Positions 53,329-62,506 of a stretch of DNA of 64,000 nt are shown piece by piece (the first letter of the stretch is position 1; the number at the start of each line of letters is the position of its first letter). Both the position numbers and the translations under genes were made by a program. The DNA comes from an uncultured Sphingomonadaceae bacterium. GTDB taxonomy: Bacteria > Pseudomonadota > Alphaproteobacteria > Sphingomonadales > Sphingomonadaceae. The stretch lies in the NCBI GenBank assembly GCA_947493955.1, contig CANLSQ010000002.1:124001-188000 (forward strand), read 5' to 3'. Below the pieces are notes generated by a model. The model searched no databases, had not been told where the DNA came from, and worked only from the letters and a program-made list of their open reading frames with translations.

Positions 53329-53353
53329 TAAAAAAGGCGACCCTCGGGCCGCC
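53329..53353 (-). terminator. Intrinsic terminator of the rplM-rpsI operon
   Basis: On the minus strand GGCGGCCC and GGGTCGCC form a stem with a G-T pair and short loop, followed by six T. It lies 30 bases past the rpsI stop. Confidence 0.8.
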
Positions 53354-53383
53354 TTTCTCGAAACTCGGATATGGTATCGCGGT

Positions 53384-53917
53384 TTAGCGTTTTGAGAACT
53401 GGAAGCTCTTACGCGCTTTCGCTTTACCGTATTTCTTACGCTCAACCTTACGGCTATCGCGGGTCAGGAATCCTGCCGCTTTGACCGTGGAGCGCAGGGC
53501 TGGCTCATATTTGGTCAGGGCCTGCGAAATACCATGTTTCACAGCACCAGCCTGGCCGGAAAGACCGCCGCCTTTGACCGTAACATCAACATCATATTGA
53601 CCTTCACGATCGGTAATCGCGAAAACCTGGTTGAGAACCAGACGCAGCGTTGGACGTGCGAAATAGGTCTCCTGATCCCGGCCGTTGACCGTGATCTTGC
53701 CCTTGCCGGGTTTCAGCCAGACGCGAGCGACCGCATCTTTACGGCGACCGGTTGCATAAGCGCGGCCATATTGATCCAGCTCCTGCTCACGCAGTGGCAT
53801 GGTTGATACGGGCGGCTCAGCTGTATCGGTTGCGCCGCCTTCAGCAGCAGGCGCATCGGTTACGGCGTCGCCGGCAATTTCTTTAAGATCAGCGAGATCG
53901 GTTTTTACATCAGACAT
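53384..53917 (-). CDS. rpsI: 30S ribosomal protein S9
   Basis: 177 residues, about 45 longer than E. coli S9 because of an acidic, Ala-rich N-terminal extension typical of sphingomonads. The S9 core is unmistakable: [37 protein letters not shown], and the C-terminal [16 protein letters not shown] that reaches the P-site tRNA. It follows rplM with a one-base overlap. Confidence 0.97.
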   Translation of the reverse strand: MSDVKTDLADLKEIAGDAVTDAPAAEGGATDTAEPPVSTMPLREQELDQYGRAYATGRRKDAVARVWLKPGKGKITVNGRDQETYFARPTLRLVLNQVFAITDREGQYDVDVTVKGGGLSGQAGAVKHGISQALTKYEPALRSTVKAAGFLTRDSRKVERKKYGKAKARKSFQFSKR

Positions 53918-54396
53918 TATGCGCTCACCTTGTTCTTGCGGTTCATGGAAGCCACGTCGAGCGGCTGTGGGTCTTGGCCAGCATGGGGATGCTCGGTGCC
54001 ATTGAAGAGGTGCAGGTTACGCATTTGCGCAAAGCCCAGCGGACCTTTTGGAATCATGCGCTCAACCGCTTTTTCCAATACGCGCTCAGGGAATTGACCT
54101 TCGAGGACTTTTTCCGCTGTGCGCTCTTTCAAGCCGCCGGGATAGCCGGTGTGCTTGTAATAGATTTTGTTTTTGGTCTTGTTGCCAGTGAACTTCACTT
54201 TGCCAGCATTGATCACGATGACATGATCGCCGCAATCCACATGCGGGGTGTAGCTTGGCTTGTGCTTGCCGCGCAGGATGTTGGCGATGATCGTGGCAAC
54301 ACGGCCAACAACCAGATTTTCGGCATCAATAATATGCCATTTTTTTTCGACGTCTGCGGGTTTGACCGACTGCGTCTGTTTGGTGATACCCTTCAT
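53917..54396 (-). CDS. rplM: 50S ribosomal protein L13
   Basis: 159 residues with the L13 signatures [44 protein letters not shown] and [27 protein letters not shown] lies 8 bases upstream. L13 is an early-assembly large-subunit protein. The operon order rplM-rpsI is standard; a TTGACT/CATTAG promoter with 17-base spacing may lie near 54490-54520 on the minus strand. Confidence 0.97.
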   Translation of the reverse strand: MKGITKQTQSVKPADVEKKWHIIDAENLVVGRVATIIANILRGKHKPSYTPHVDCGDHVIVINAGKVKFTGNKTKNKIYYKHTGYPGGLKERTAEKVLEGQFPERVLEKAVERMIPKGPLGFAQMRNLHLFNGTEHPHAGQDPQPLDVASMNRKNKVSA

Positions 54397-54554
54397 GGGA
54401 TTTACTCCTTTGGAGCCCTCTTTTCAGGAGAGCGACGAATCAAAATGATAAAAGCCGAGCGCAAAGCCCGACCAAGTGGGGCGCTAATGACCGTGTTTTG
54501 CCGTCAAGTCAAGCGAAACTGCGGCTTTGCTGACGGGTATAATAATACCGCAAC

Positions 54555-54878
54555 CTATTTCGTAATCTGTCCGGCAAGCCATTTTGTATAGTCAGAGTCA
54601 CTGCCATCGGCTGACCAGCATAGTATCGCTGGCGTGTCGTAACTGTGCAGCGCTTTTAACCGCGCCATTGCGGCTTTAGCCGCTGATTCCATCGTTTTGA
54701 GCAAGACCGGATATTCCCGTTCCTCGCAAAACTCCCCTTCCCAGACATATTGCGAAACAGCTGGCGCCAGATGATTGGCGCAGGCGATTAGCTGCTCGTC
54801 CAGCAATGTCCGCGCAACCTGATGGGCTTCTGTGCTTGATCCGAATGTTGTGTAAATCTGGGCCGGTTTATCGGTCAT
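54555..54878 (-). CDS. cutA: Divalent-cation tolerance protein CutA
   Basis: 107 residues with the trimeric CutA1 fold: YTTFGSSTEAHQVARTLLDEQLIACANHLAPAVSQYVWEG split over the first half and a C-terminal HSYDTPAILCW segment. The conserved CAN and W-E-G metal/trimer residues are present. Overlaps the ctaA stop by 4 bases, so both are translated from one message. Confidence 0.93.
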   Translation of the reverse strand: MTDKPAQIYTTFGSSTEAHQVARTLLDEQLIACANHLAPAVSQYVWEGEFCEEREYPVLLKTMESAAKAAMARLKALHSYDTPAILCWSADGSDSDYTKWLAGQITK

Positions 54879-55945
54879 GCCTTCACTATAGCAGGATTAT
54901 CACGACCCAATATATGTACTCCCCAAGCGGTCGAGGCAACGACCAGCGCGCCAACGGCCTGATGCAGCACCGCCAGTGTTATATCCATCCCGGTCATCAC
55001 AGTCGCGATACCGAGCAAGATCTGGGTGCCGAACGCACTGTGAATGGCGACGGATGCCATGCGCGATTGTCCACGAACCTTGCGCGCTAGCACGATAAGA
55101 AAGCCGACCGTGATCCACGCCCACCAGCGGTGAATGAAGTGCGTGAGATAGGGGTCATTATTTATCGCCGCCCATGCACCGAAAGTGAAGTCGATGCCTT
55201 TGGGCACAAAATGGTCATTCATCAGCGGCCATGTATTGGAGACATAGCCCGCGTTGAGGCCAGCCACATAAGCACCGAAGAGCAATTGCAGGAACAGGAC
55301 AAATGCGACCGCCAGACCGAAGCCCGTCATACGAGACGGCTTGGCCGCGCCGCCAGCCAGGCGCTTCAGATCAAGCGCCGTCCAGACCAGGCAGGCAAGG
55401 ATGAACAAAGCCATCAATAAATGGGTCGCTAGCCGGAAATGGCTGACATCGGTCAGTTCTGACAGACCGGAACTGACCATCCACCAGCCAATGAAACCCT
55501 GAAGGCCGCCGAGAAACAGCAGGCCGGTCAAGCGCCAGCCATAGCCAGCCGGAATGGCGCGCTTCACCGCGAAATAGAGGAATGGCAGCGCAAAGGCCAA
55601 GCCGATCACCCGACCGAGCAGCCGGTGTACCCATTCCCAGAAATAGATGAACTTGAAATCCGACAGAGTCATGCCCGCTGGGCCGGTTATTTCGATATAC
55701 TCGGGGATCTGCTTGTATTTTTCAAATTCCGACTGCCAGTCCGCTTCATTGAGCGGCGGGATTGCGCCCATGATCGGTTTCCATTCGGTAATCGAAAGAC
55801 CGGATTCGGTCAGCCGCGTAATACCGCCGACAATCACCATGACAAAAACAAGAAAAGCGACCGACAACAGCCAATTGGCAATAGCTATCGGCCGACTTTG
55901 CGACGCGCCGTTTAGAGGCGCCTGAGACTGGGCAAAACTGCTCAT
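54875..55945 (-). CDS. ctaA: Heme A synthase
   Basis: 356 residues with eight membrane helices. Type-2 (COX15-like) CtaA signatures: VGGITRLTESGLSITEWKP, EFEKYKQIPEY, FKFIYFWEWVHRLLGR, and matching histidines in the second half (HRWWAW, HQAVGALV). It oxidises the C8 methyl of heme O to make heme A for aa3 oxidases, complementing the cbb3 maturation genes at the start of the window. Confidence 0.95.
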   Translation of the reverse strand: MSSFAQSQAPLNGASQSRPIAIANWLLSVAFLVFVMVIVGGITRLTESGLSITEWKPIMGAIPPLNEADWQSEFEKYKQIPEYIEITGPAGMTLSDFKFIYFWEWVHRLLGRVIGLAFALPFLYFAVKRAIPAGYGWRLTGLLFLGGLQGFIGWWMVSSGLSELTDVSHFRLATHLLMALFILACLVWTALDLKRLAGGAAKPSRMTGFGLAVAFVLFLQLLFGAYVAGLNAGYVSNTWPLMNDHFVPKGIDFTFGAWAAINNDPYLTHFIHRWWAWITVGFLIVLARKVRGQSRMASVAIHSAFGTQILLGIATVMTGMDITLAVLHQAVGALVVASTAWGVHILGRDNPAIVKA

Positions 55946-56017
55946 GATCGGCTATGTGATACCAAAACCACTGCCTGGCAAGCATTGCACTCCAAAAACT
56001 GACACATATTGCAGAAT

Positions 56018-56035
56018 GATATGTTGTATCTTAAC
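56018..56035 (+). promoter_or_regulatory. Zur-box-like sequence upstream of the MerC gene
   Basis: The 18 bases beginning GATATGTTGTATC agree at 14 positions with the alphaproteobacterial Zur consensus as I recall it (GTTATGTTATAACATAAC). It starts 52-69 bases before the MerC-family start codon. A Zur-like regulator is encoded nearby. Confidence 0.45.
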
Positions 56036-56086
56036 ACTTGGCGGCCTATATCTGAATAAACAAACAACGTAATGGATAGCTGAGTC

Positions 56087-56494
56087 GTGTTTACGACGTC
56101 GAACCTTTGGAACAAAGACGGCCTTTTGGGCAAGGATGGATTATGGGACCGTATCGCGGTGCTTGTTTCTGGCCTGTGTCTGGTCCATTGCATATCCACG
56201 ATGGTATTTGTTGCTTTGCTGTCATCGGCGGCGGGCGCATTGCTCGATCCGATCGTCCATGAAATCGGCATTGGCGTGGCCATTGCTCTCGGTCTGTTCA
56301 CCCTCGGCCGCGGCGTAATGGATCATGGCTATATCATGCCAGCCGCGATCGGCGGTCTCGGCCTCGGCATCATGGCAGGCGCCATTACCATAGGCCACCA
56401 GGGCGATCACGGCAGTGGTGAAATCCTGTTCACTATGGTGGGTGTCGGGATTTTGGCATTGGGCCACGACCTGAACTACCGCGCGACGCATTAA
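56087..56494 (+). CDS. MerC-domain membrane protein
   Basis: 135 residues; GTG start. Four membrane helices with a Cys-His element in the first (GLCLVHCIST), as in MerC-type metal transport proteins, and His-rich ends (GHQGDHGSG, RATH). In sphingomonads such proteins commonly sit before a Zur/Fur gene, as here, so a role in zinc uptake or homeostasis is more likely than mercury transport. A Zur-like box precedes it. Confidence 0.78.
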   Translation: MFTTSNLWNKDGLLGKDGLWDRIAVLVSGLCLVHCISTMVFVALLSSAAGALLDPIVHEIGIGVAIALGLFTLGRGVMDHGYIMPAAIGGLGLGIMAGAITIGHQGDHGSGEILFTMVGVGILALGHDLNYRATH

Positions 56495-56508
56495 TTTTAG
56501 TCCCTCAG

Positions 56509-56746
56509 GCGCCGGGCGGGCACATCCGTGCCCTTTGGCTACGCGCCAATAAGGCGCGGCGGCCGGTCGGCCTTGCCTCGCTTTGCTCGGACGATGCTCA
56601 CAGACCTTGCATAAAAGATCGCGCCGATCCGACGCGAAGCGGAGGCAAGCGCGACCGCGCGCCCGAGCTTATGCGAGGAAAGCCAAGCGGGCGGATGCCC
56701 GCGCCCGGCGTTTGAGGTTAAATAAAAGAAACTCCCCGCCCGGCGC
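56509..56746. repeat. About 240-base imperfect palindromic element (MITE- or REP-like)
   Basis: Outer arms GCGCCGGGCGGG (56509-56520) and its inverse within 56734-56746; a second right arm lies at 56692-56710. Inner inverted pairs include CTTGCCTCGCTTTGC near 56573 with its near-inverse near 56635-56650, and GGCTACGC versus AAGCCAAGC. The whole can fold into one long stem. No transposase and no clear target duplication was seen. Confidence 0.55.
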
Positions 56747-56794
56747 TAGATGTTCAATAAAAATCCAACAAACACCTCCCCTCTACTCCACCTC

Positions 56795-56823
56795 TTGCCC
56801 CCGCACCCAAAAATCCCTAAATC
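56795..56823 (+). promoter_or_regulatory. Predicted promoter of the Zur-like gene
   Basis: TTGCCC (56795-56800), 17-base spacer, TAAATC (56818-56823). Only 6 bases separate the -10 box from the ATG at 56830, so the message would begin at or next to the start codon. Confidence 0.5.
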
Positions 56824-56829
56824 ACAGCC

Positions 56830-57288
56830 ATGGGAAAACATGATCATCATGAACATCACGGCGAGTCTCTCGCTGATGCCGCGCGCCATAATCTTGAGGC
56901 TGCCGGCGAAAAATGGACCGACACACGCGCAGCGATTTTCGAAGCACTAGCCGGTTTTTCACGCCCTGCCTCGGCCTATGACATAGCCGAGCTGGTATCG
57001 ACCGCACGCGGAAAACGCGTTGCGCCCAACAGCGTGTACCGGATTCTCGATCTTTTCGTTGCCAAGAACCTCGCCATGCGGGTGGAAAGCGCCAATGCCT
57101 ATCTCGCCAACAGCCACCCCGGCTGTGAGCATGACTGCATGTTCCTTGTCTGCGACACATGCGGAGAGGCAACCCATATTGATGATGACGTCCTATCGGC
57201 AAAAGTGCGCGGCGTGGCGCAGGAACAGGGTTTCAGCTCGATCCGGCCGGTGATCGAAGTGCGTGGCATCTGCCAGAAATGCAGCTAA
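56830..57288 (+). CDS. zur: Fur-family regulator, Zur-like
   Basis: 152 residues. A His-rich N-terminus (GKHDHHEHHGE), winged helix (WTDTRAAIFEALAGFSRPASAYDIAEL, NSVYRILDLF), dimer domain with HPGCEHDCMFLVCDTCGEATHID and a final C-x-x-C (GICQKCS). The four-Cys structural zinc site and the lack of Fur's typical HHHH spacing, plus the MerC neighbour, favour Zur over Fur. No ribosome binding site is visible before the ATG. Confidence 0.8.
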   Translation: MGKHDHHEHHGESLADAARHNLEAAGEKWTDTRAAIFEALAGFSRPASAYDIAELVSTARGKRVAPNSVYRILDLFVAKNLAMRVESANAYLANSHPGCEHDCMFLVCDTCGEATHIDDDVLSAKVRGVAQEQGFSSIRPVIEVRGICQKCS

Positions 57289-57417
57289 AGGCAATTTTTG
57301 ACGACCAAGAATAGGGTCGTCTACAATCCATCGTCAGCAAATATTCAGGGGCTTTCTGCTGAAAGTTCGACATTATCGGCCAAGTTCGTTAAAACTGGGT
57401 CGAAACAGGGAGTAAAT

Positions 57418-59346
57418 ATGCCAGATCCAAAAACACCGCTTCTGGATACAATATCGTTTCCAGCGGATCTGAGAAAATTGAAACCGGAGCAGTTGCGACA
57501 ATTTGCTGATGAGCTGCGCGCCGAAGTTATCGACACAGTTTCCGTCACTGGCGGCCATCTGGGCGCCGGACTGGGCGTGGTCGAGCTGACTGCTGCTATC
57601 CACTATGTGTTCAACACGCCCGAAGATCGCCTGATCTGGGACGTCGGCCATCAATGCTATCCACATAAAATTATCACCGGCCGCCGCGACCGTATCCGCA
57701 CGCTGCGTCAGGGCGGCGGGCTGTCAGGCTTCACCAAGCGCACCGAAAGCGAATATGATCCGTTTGGTGCAGCACATAGCTCCACCTCTATAAGCGCTGC
57801 TCTGGGCTTTGCGGTTGCCAACAAGATGGCGGGCAAACCGGGCCGGGGCATTGCCGTCATCGGCGATGGCGCGATGAGCGCGGGCATGGCCTATGAAGCG
57901 ATGAATAACGCGCAGGCAGCCGGCAACCGTCTGGTTGTGATCCTGAACGATAATGACATGTCGATTGCACCTCCAGTGGGGGGCCTTTCCGGCTATCTTG
58001 CCCGGCTAGTCTCCTCCAGCGAATATCTCGGCATCCGCAAATTTGCGAGCAAGCTTACCGCGAAACTGTCCCGACGTCTGCATGGTGCAACGGAAAAAGC
58101 CGAAGAATATGCGCGGGGCATGGCGATGGGCGGTACGTTATTTGAAGAATTGGGCTTCTATTATGTCGGCCCGATTGATGGTCATAATATGGACCAGTTA
58201 ATCCCCGTGCTGGAAAATGTCCGCGATAATGCCGAGGGGCCGGTCCTAATCCATTGCGTTACGCAAAAGGGCAAAGGCTATGGCCCTGCTGAAGCGGCGG
58301 CGGACAAATATCACGGTGTTGCTAAATTTGATGTGGTATCCGGCAAGCAGGACAAGGGGCCGGGTGGTGGACCACCAGCCTATCAGAATGTTTTTGGCGA
58401 GACGCTGGCCAAGCTGGCTGACAATGATCCGCGCATTTGCGCGATCACAGCCGCCATGCCATCCGGCACCGGCGTCGACAAATTTGCCAAAGCCCATCCA
58501 GATCGCGCCTTTGATGTTGGCATTGCCGAACAGCATGGCGTGACCTTCGCGGCTGGTTTGGCCGCACAAGGGATGCGACCTTTTGCAGCAATCTATTCAA
58601 CCTTCCTGCAGCGTGCTTATGACCAGGTTGTGCATGATGTCGCGATCCAGAACCTGCCAGTGCGCTTTGCGATTGACCGTGCGGGCCTAGTCGGCGCAGA
58701 TGGCAGCACCCATGCGGGTAGTTTTGATATTACCTATCTCGCGACCTTGCCTAATATGGTGGTAATGGCGGCATCGGATGAAGCTGAACTGGCCCACATG
58801 ACCTACACCGCCGTAGAATATGACGAAGGTCCGATTGCCTTCCGCTATCCTCGCGGCAATGGCACGGGCGTGGAGATACCGGAAAAGCTGGAAAAGCTGG
58901 AAATTGGCAAGGGCCGTATCGTACGCGAGGGCAGCAAGGTTGCCATCCTGTCACTCGGTGCGCGTCTCGGCGAGGCGCAGAAAGCCGCCGACCGTCTCGA
59001 TGCCAAAGGGCTCAGCACTACCGTGGCGGACCTGCGCTTTGCCAAACCGCTGGATGAGGAATTGATCCGCAGATTGCTGACTACCCATGAGGTGGCGGTA
59101 ACCGTCGAAGAAGCCGCAGTTGGCGGGCTCGGCGCGCATGTCCTGACACTAGCATCCGACACGGGTCTGACCGACGCGGGTCTCAAAATCCGCACCATGC
59201 GTTTGCCGGATGCATTTCAGGAACAGAATAAACCGGACGTGCAATATGCCGAAGCCGGCCTCGACGCCGATGGTATTGTCGACACGGTGCTGAAAGCGCT
59301 GCGGCATAACAGCGCCAGTATAGAGGAAACCGGCGCGCGGGCTTAA
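57418..59346 (+). CDS. dxs: 1-deoxy-D-xylulose-5-phosphate synthase
   Basis: 642 residues from the ATG at 57418 with GGGAG upstream; the frame is open 120 bases further but without a ribosome site. TPP-enzyme signatures: [40 protein letters not shown] with NDNDMSI, and [15 protein letters not shown] in the second domain. DXS condenses pyruvate and glyceraldehyde 3-phosphate, the first step of the MEP isoprenoid pathway, which also feeds carotenoid and quinone synthesis. Convergent with the next gene, one base between stops. Confidence 0.96.
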   Translation: MPDPKTPLLDTISFPADLRKLKPEQLRQFADELRAEVIDTVSVTGGHLGAGLGVVELTAAIHYVFNTPEDRLIWDVGHQCYPHKIITGRRDRIRTLRQGGGLSGFTKRTESEYDPFGAAHSSTSISAALGFAVANKMAGKPGRGIAVIGDGAMSAGMAYEAMNNAQAAGNRLVVILNDNDMSIAPPVGGLSGYLARLVSSSEYLGIRKFASKLTAKLSRRLHGATEKAEEYARGMAMGGTLFEELGFYYVGPIDGHNMDQLIPVLENVRDNAEGPVLIHCVTQKGKGYGPAEAAADKYHGVAKFDVVSGKQDKGPGGGPPAYQNVFGETLAKLADNDPRICAITAAMPSGTGVDKFAKAHPDRAFDVGIAEQHGVTFAAGLAAQGMRPFAAIYSTFLQRAYDQVVHDVAIQNLPVRFAIDRAGLVGADGSTHAGSFDITYLATLPNMVVMAASDEAELAHMTYTAVEYDEGPIAFRYPRGNGTGVEIPEKLEKLEIGKGRIVREGSKVAILSLGARLGEAQKAADRLDAKGLSTTVADLRFAKPLDEELIRRLLTTHEVAVTVEEAAVGGLGAHVLTLASDTGLTDAGLKIRTMRLPDAFQEQNKPDVQYAEAGLDADGIVDTVLKALRHNSASIEETGARA

Positions 59347-59347
59347 T

Positions 59348-61711
59348 CTAAAACTTGAGCTGAAACCGCACTGCCGCGCCAAAGTCATCGTTAAGCGCCT
59401 CAAAATGCCCCGGCTCCTGCCGCCAGAACAGGTTGGTGTTGAGATACCCGCCCCAAAGCGGTGTCGCATAGACAAGTTCGCTGACCAGTTCGCGGCCTTG
59501 CGGAGCCAGATTCAGCGTCCGCTGGCCAAATTCGGTTTGCAGGGTTTCATAGCTGTAACCAACCGGAAGGTTGAGGTTCAACCCGCCCGATGAAACGCGT
59601 AGCGGCTGGGCAAAGCGGAACGCGATCTGGTCGGAAGTGCCGACCAGCCCGGTCTTGCTGAGATCAGCTGCAAAGCTGGAGGTCTTGAGCGTTCCGCCGG
59701 TGACCAGACTAGCGCTATCCACTTGCGTCCAGCCTTGCCGCCAACTTGCCCCGGCGCGCCAGCCATTGCCGATATCATATCCGGCACGCCCATCGACAAA
59801 CCAGCTTTGCGCGCCGCGCGCACCGATAGTGTCGACAAAACGCGAGCCCAAAATCGTGTCACCTTCACTTAGCCAATTGGCTGCAATGCTGAGCGATGCG
59901 GCACCAATCCGGCGATCAATCGCCAGACCCAGCCCGCTAAACCGGTAACGTTGGCGGTCCAGTCCAGTCAGGTCATCCAGCCGATCTTCATCCGAATCCA
60001 CCCGGGCAACGCCGCTTTCGGCGCTCGCGGTCAAGCCAAAGCCCGCAATCTCGCGCCGCATGGCCAGAGCGCTTTTGACCTGTCCGGTAAAACCGCGCTC
60101 TCCCGTCGGCGTTGGCGCAACCAGAAAGGCCGGCCGGCTTGCACCTTGCATCTGTGCAACCAGCCCGCTGACGCTTTTCCGGAATCCGAAGGCCACCTTC
60201 ATCTCTTGCGAAACCTGTGTCATCACCGATGCAGCCAGCATCCGCGCCTTGCGTGCGTTACTGTCCGACAGCGTCAGATTATCACGCCCGATCAACCCGA
60301 CCGGATTACGCCGGATATTTACCGCTATCTGCATGCCCGCGCTCGATGCCACCATATTACGGCGGTCTCCGCTAAGCGCGCCGGTTAACTTATATTCCGG
60401 CACCGCCACCTTCAGGTCATGCGCGAGGTTCAGCGCAAAAGCCCGGTCAAAGCCGTCCAATATGATCGCGCCGACATTCTGCCCCTGCAGCGCGGCATCC
60501 CCCATTGCGGCAGAGGTTTGGCCACCGGCCGCAGAAAGATCGACTTCCTGACGGCTGCCAGCCAAAGAGCTTTGTCCCTGCGGTTGAAAGGCCGCCGCGA
60601 TGTCGAGCACGCCGTTGCCATAGACCGCGTCATTTCCCGCATCACCTGCATCACGTGCGCTGGTAAATAAAAGATCGACGATCTGTGCACCGGTCAGATT
60701 GGGAAAAGCCTGCGCCAGCAACGCCACGGCGCCGGAAATCTGCGGCGCGGAGAAAGACGTACCGCTCCACAGAAAAGCGGTATCCTGATTGTCATCGGCC
60801 CGCACCCGCTCACCGAGCGCCGCCAGATAGTTGGCGGCCTGGCTTCCCGCGCGGTTGCTGAATGTCGAGATATTCTCGCTGGCTCCGACAGAGCCTGCTA
60901 TGATCACATGCCCGTTGCCACTATCGGCGATGCCCGCCGCAAAGCCATCGGGTGTGGCTGTGCCGTCATTTCCGGCAGAAACGACGACGACCACCCCGGC
61001 GGCGGCGGCATTGGCAACCGCATTGCGCACGCTGTTTGAGATATCCGGCCCGCCCAGGGAAATATTGACCACCCGTGCACCACTAACCCGTGCCTGGTTG
61101 ATCGCCGATGCAATCGCGCCGCTATTATGACTGCAACCGTCATCATCCGGATCATCGGGATCATCCATCGCACAGCTGCCGGGACTGTCTGTACGCAGGA
61201 CCAGTATATCCGTGTCAAATGCGATGCCGTGCGTTCCGCTGTCATTCTTGCTGCCAGCAGCAACGGATGTCACCGCTGATCCATGGCCGCCTTCATCGCC
61301 AATACCGCGCGTGCCTGCAAAATCACCGCTATCGGGATGGATGCGTCCGGTAAATTCGGCACTGTTCGCGTTTACGCCGCTATCGATCACGCCCAATATA
61401 ATGCCATCGCCCGTCGCGCCGGCATTATACGCGGATATCGCGCCATGTTGGGTTGGACCATCGGATCGGCGAAATTCGGCAGTGTTGAAATTGGTCGCTG
61501 GAGGCGTTGGCGTAGGGGTCGGTGTTGGTGTCGGAGTGGGAGTAGGCGTTGGAGTCGGTGTTGGCGTGGGGGTCGGCGCCGTCGTAGGAGGTGCCGGCGT
61601 TGGCGATGGTCTGGCGTCGCTGCCGCCTCCACCACCACAAGCTGACAAGAGGATCAGTGGTGTAACCACTGCTGCAAAATAAGTCGCCCGACCCGCCAGA
61701 TGCTTTTTCAT
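59348..61711 (-). CDS. S8 subtilase with lipobox, Thr-Pro repeat and C-terminal barrel-like domain
   Basis: 787 residues. Signal peptide with lipobox LSAC (Cys25), a Gly5 run, a Thr-Pro dipeptide repeat (about residues 43-72), then a peptidase S8 domain with the triad D110, H143 and S319 (GVIDSGV, GHGSAV, GTSFSAP). From about residue 400 the protein is rich in amphipathic strands and ends in Phe (VRFQLKF), the mark of an outer-membrane beta-barrel, so it is autotransporter-like. Having both a lipobox and a barrel is unusual. Likely anchored or displayed at the outer membrane. Confidence 0.88.
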   Translation of the reverse strand: MKKHLAGRATYFAAVVTPLILLSACGGGGGSDARPSPTPAPPTTAPTPTPTPTPTPTPTPTPTPTPTPTPPATNFNTAEFRRSDGPTQHGAISAYNAGATGDGIILGVIDSGVNANSAEFTGRIHPDSGDFAGTRGIGDEGGHGSAVTSVAAGSKNDSGTHGIAFDTDILVLRTDSPGSCAMDDPDDPDDDGCSHNSGAIASAINQARVSGARVVNISLGGPDISNSVRNAVANAAAAGVVVVVSAGNDGTATPDGFAAGIADSGNGHVIIAGSVGASENISTFSNRAGSQAANYLAALGERVRADDNQDTAFLWSGTSFSAPQISGAVALLAQAFPNLTGAQIVDLLFTSARDAGDAGNDAVYGNGVLDIAAAFQPQGQSSLAGSRQEVDLSAAGGQTSAAMGDAALQGQNVGAIILDGFDRAFALNLAHDLKVAVPEYKLTGALSGDRRNMVASSAGMQIAVNIRRNPVGLIGRDNLTLSDSNARKARMLAASVMTQVSQEMKVAFGFRKSVSGLVAQMQGASRPAFLVAPTPTGERGFTGQVKSALAMRREIAGFGLTASAESGVARVDSDEDRLDDLTGLDRQRYRFSGLGLAIDRRIGAASLSIAANWLSEGDTILGSRFVDTIGARGAQSWFVDGRAGYDIGNGWRAGASWRQGWTQVDSASLVTGGTLKTSSFAADLSKTGLVGTSDQIAFRFAQPLRVSSGGLNLNLPVGYSYETLQTEFGQRTLNLAPQGRELVSELVYATPLWGGYLNTNLFWRQEPGHFEALNDDFGAAVRFQLKF
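61501..61578. repeat. Hexanucleotide-type repeat encoding Thr-Pro dipeptides
   Basis: A degenerate run of GGNGTN units on the plus strand, read as (Pro-Thr)n on the minus strand in the subtilase gene. The period of six keeps the reading frame on expansion or loss, so length change would alter the linker without a frameshift. Confidence 0.8.
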
Positions 61712-61822
61712 ATTACCCCGTCTTCCCGATTAACCAAAAAGCTATAGGCAATCTGCGTTACCGACAGCTTAACATCGATCAGCGCTTGCGGACGTGCGGC
61801 GGAGTGATTAGGCGCTGTGGCC

Positions 61823-62506
61823 ATGCCACCGGAATTTTCGCATATCGACCACTGGATTTTCGATCTGGATAACGTCCTTTATCCGGCAGAATGCGATTTA
61901 TTCTCGCTAATCGACATAAAAATGGGGCAGTATGTCGCCGAAATGCTGAGTTGCGATATCGCCGAAGCGCAGAAAATTCAGAAAACCTATTTTCACGACC
62001 ATGGCACGACACTGGCGGGGTTGATGCATCATCACGGCACCGATCCAAAGGATTTTCTGGACTATGTTCATGATATCGACATGAGCCGCCTGTCTCATGC
62101 ACCCGACCTACACAGCGCGATTGCGGCTTTGCCCGGCGAGAAGCTGGTCTTTACCAATGGCGACCGGCCCTATGCCGAGCGGGTGCTGGATAATCGCGGT
62201 CTTGGCGGACTGTTTGACCAGATTCACGATGTGCTCGCCACTGATCTGGTTCCGAAGCCGGAAAAAGCCGCCTATCACAGCCTGATCAACACCACCGGTA
62301 TTGATCCGAAACGATCTTTATTTGTCGAAGATATGGCGCGTAATTTGCGTCCGGCCAAAGATTTGGGCATGACCACCATCTGGGTCAATACCGGTTCGGA
62401 ATGGGGCGCACGCGATCATGCTCCGGACTATATCGATCATGAAATTACCGACTTGGAAAGCTGGGTAACTGGCCTCTCATTGAACAGGGAAGAAACATCA
62501 CCATGA
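61823..62506 (+). CDS. HAD-family pyrimidine 5'-nucleotidase
   Basis: 227 residues from the ATG at 61823 (a GTG two codons earlier is possible). HAD motifs: [11 protein letters not shown] (catalytic Asp in DLD), FTNG (motif II), PKPEKAAY (Lys, motif III) and FVEDMARNL (motif IV). This subgroup, related to Sdt1/SSM1, removes phosphate from pyrimidine nucleotides. The stop overlaps the dapD start (ATGA-type, 4 bases), making a two-gene operon. Confidence 0.88.
   Translation: MPPEFSHIDHWIFDLDNVLYPAECDLFSLIDIKMGQYVAEMLSCDIAEAQKIQKTYFHDHGTTLAGLMHHHGTDPKDFLDYVHDIDMSRLSHAPDLHSAIAALPGEKLVFTNGDRPYAERVLDNRGLGGLFDQIHDVLATDLVPKPEKAAYHSLINTTGIDPKRSLFVEDMARNLRPAKDLGMTTIWVNTGSEWGARDHAPDYIDHEITDLESWVTGLSLNREETSP

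Larger units (their letters stand above)
52880..53383. other. Gene-free 504-base stretch
   Basis: The left half is AT-rich, with a perfect GTCATT-N5-AATGAC dyad (53018-53034). The right half holds two opposite intrinsic terminators (53235-53266 plus strand; 53329-53353 minus strand). A 71-codon minus-strand frame (52929-53144) shows no coding character. The plus-strand terminator implies an unannotated transcript. Confidence 0.5.
56495..56829. other. Gene-free stretch filled by a long imperfect hairpin element
   Basis: The 335 bases between the MerC and Zur-like genes are mostly one GC-rich inverted-repeat structure (56509-56746), followed by an AT/C-rich zone with the predicted zur promoter. 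An 86-codon Arg/Ala-rich frame across it is an effect of composition. Confidence 0.6.

Noticed and set aside
56583-56843. Arg/Ala-rich frame across the palindromic element
   Set aside because: It consists of repeat DNA with biased composition and overlaps the zur start; not a credible protein.
57298-57417. Longer N-terminus for dxs
   Set aside because: The frame is open but lacks a ribosome site; the ATG at 57418 has GGGAG and gives the normal family length.
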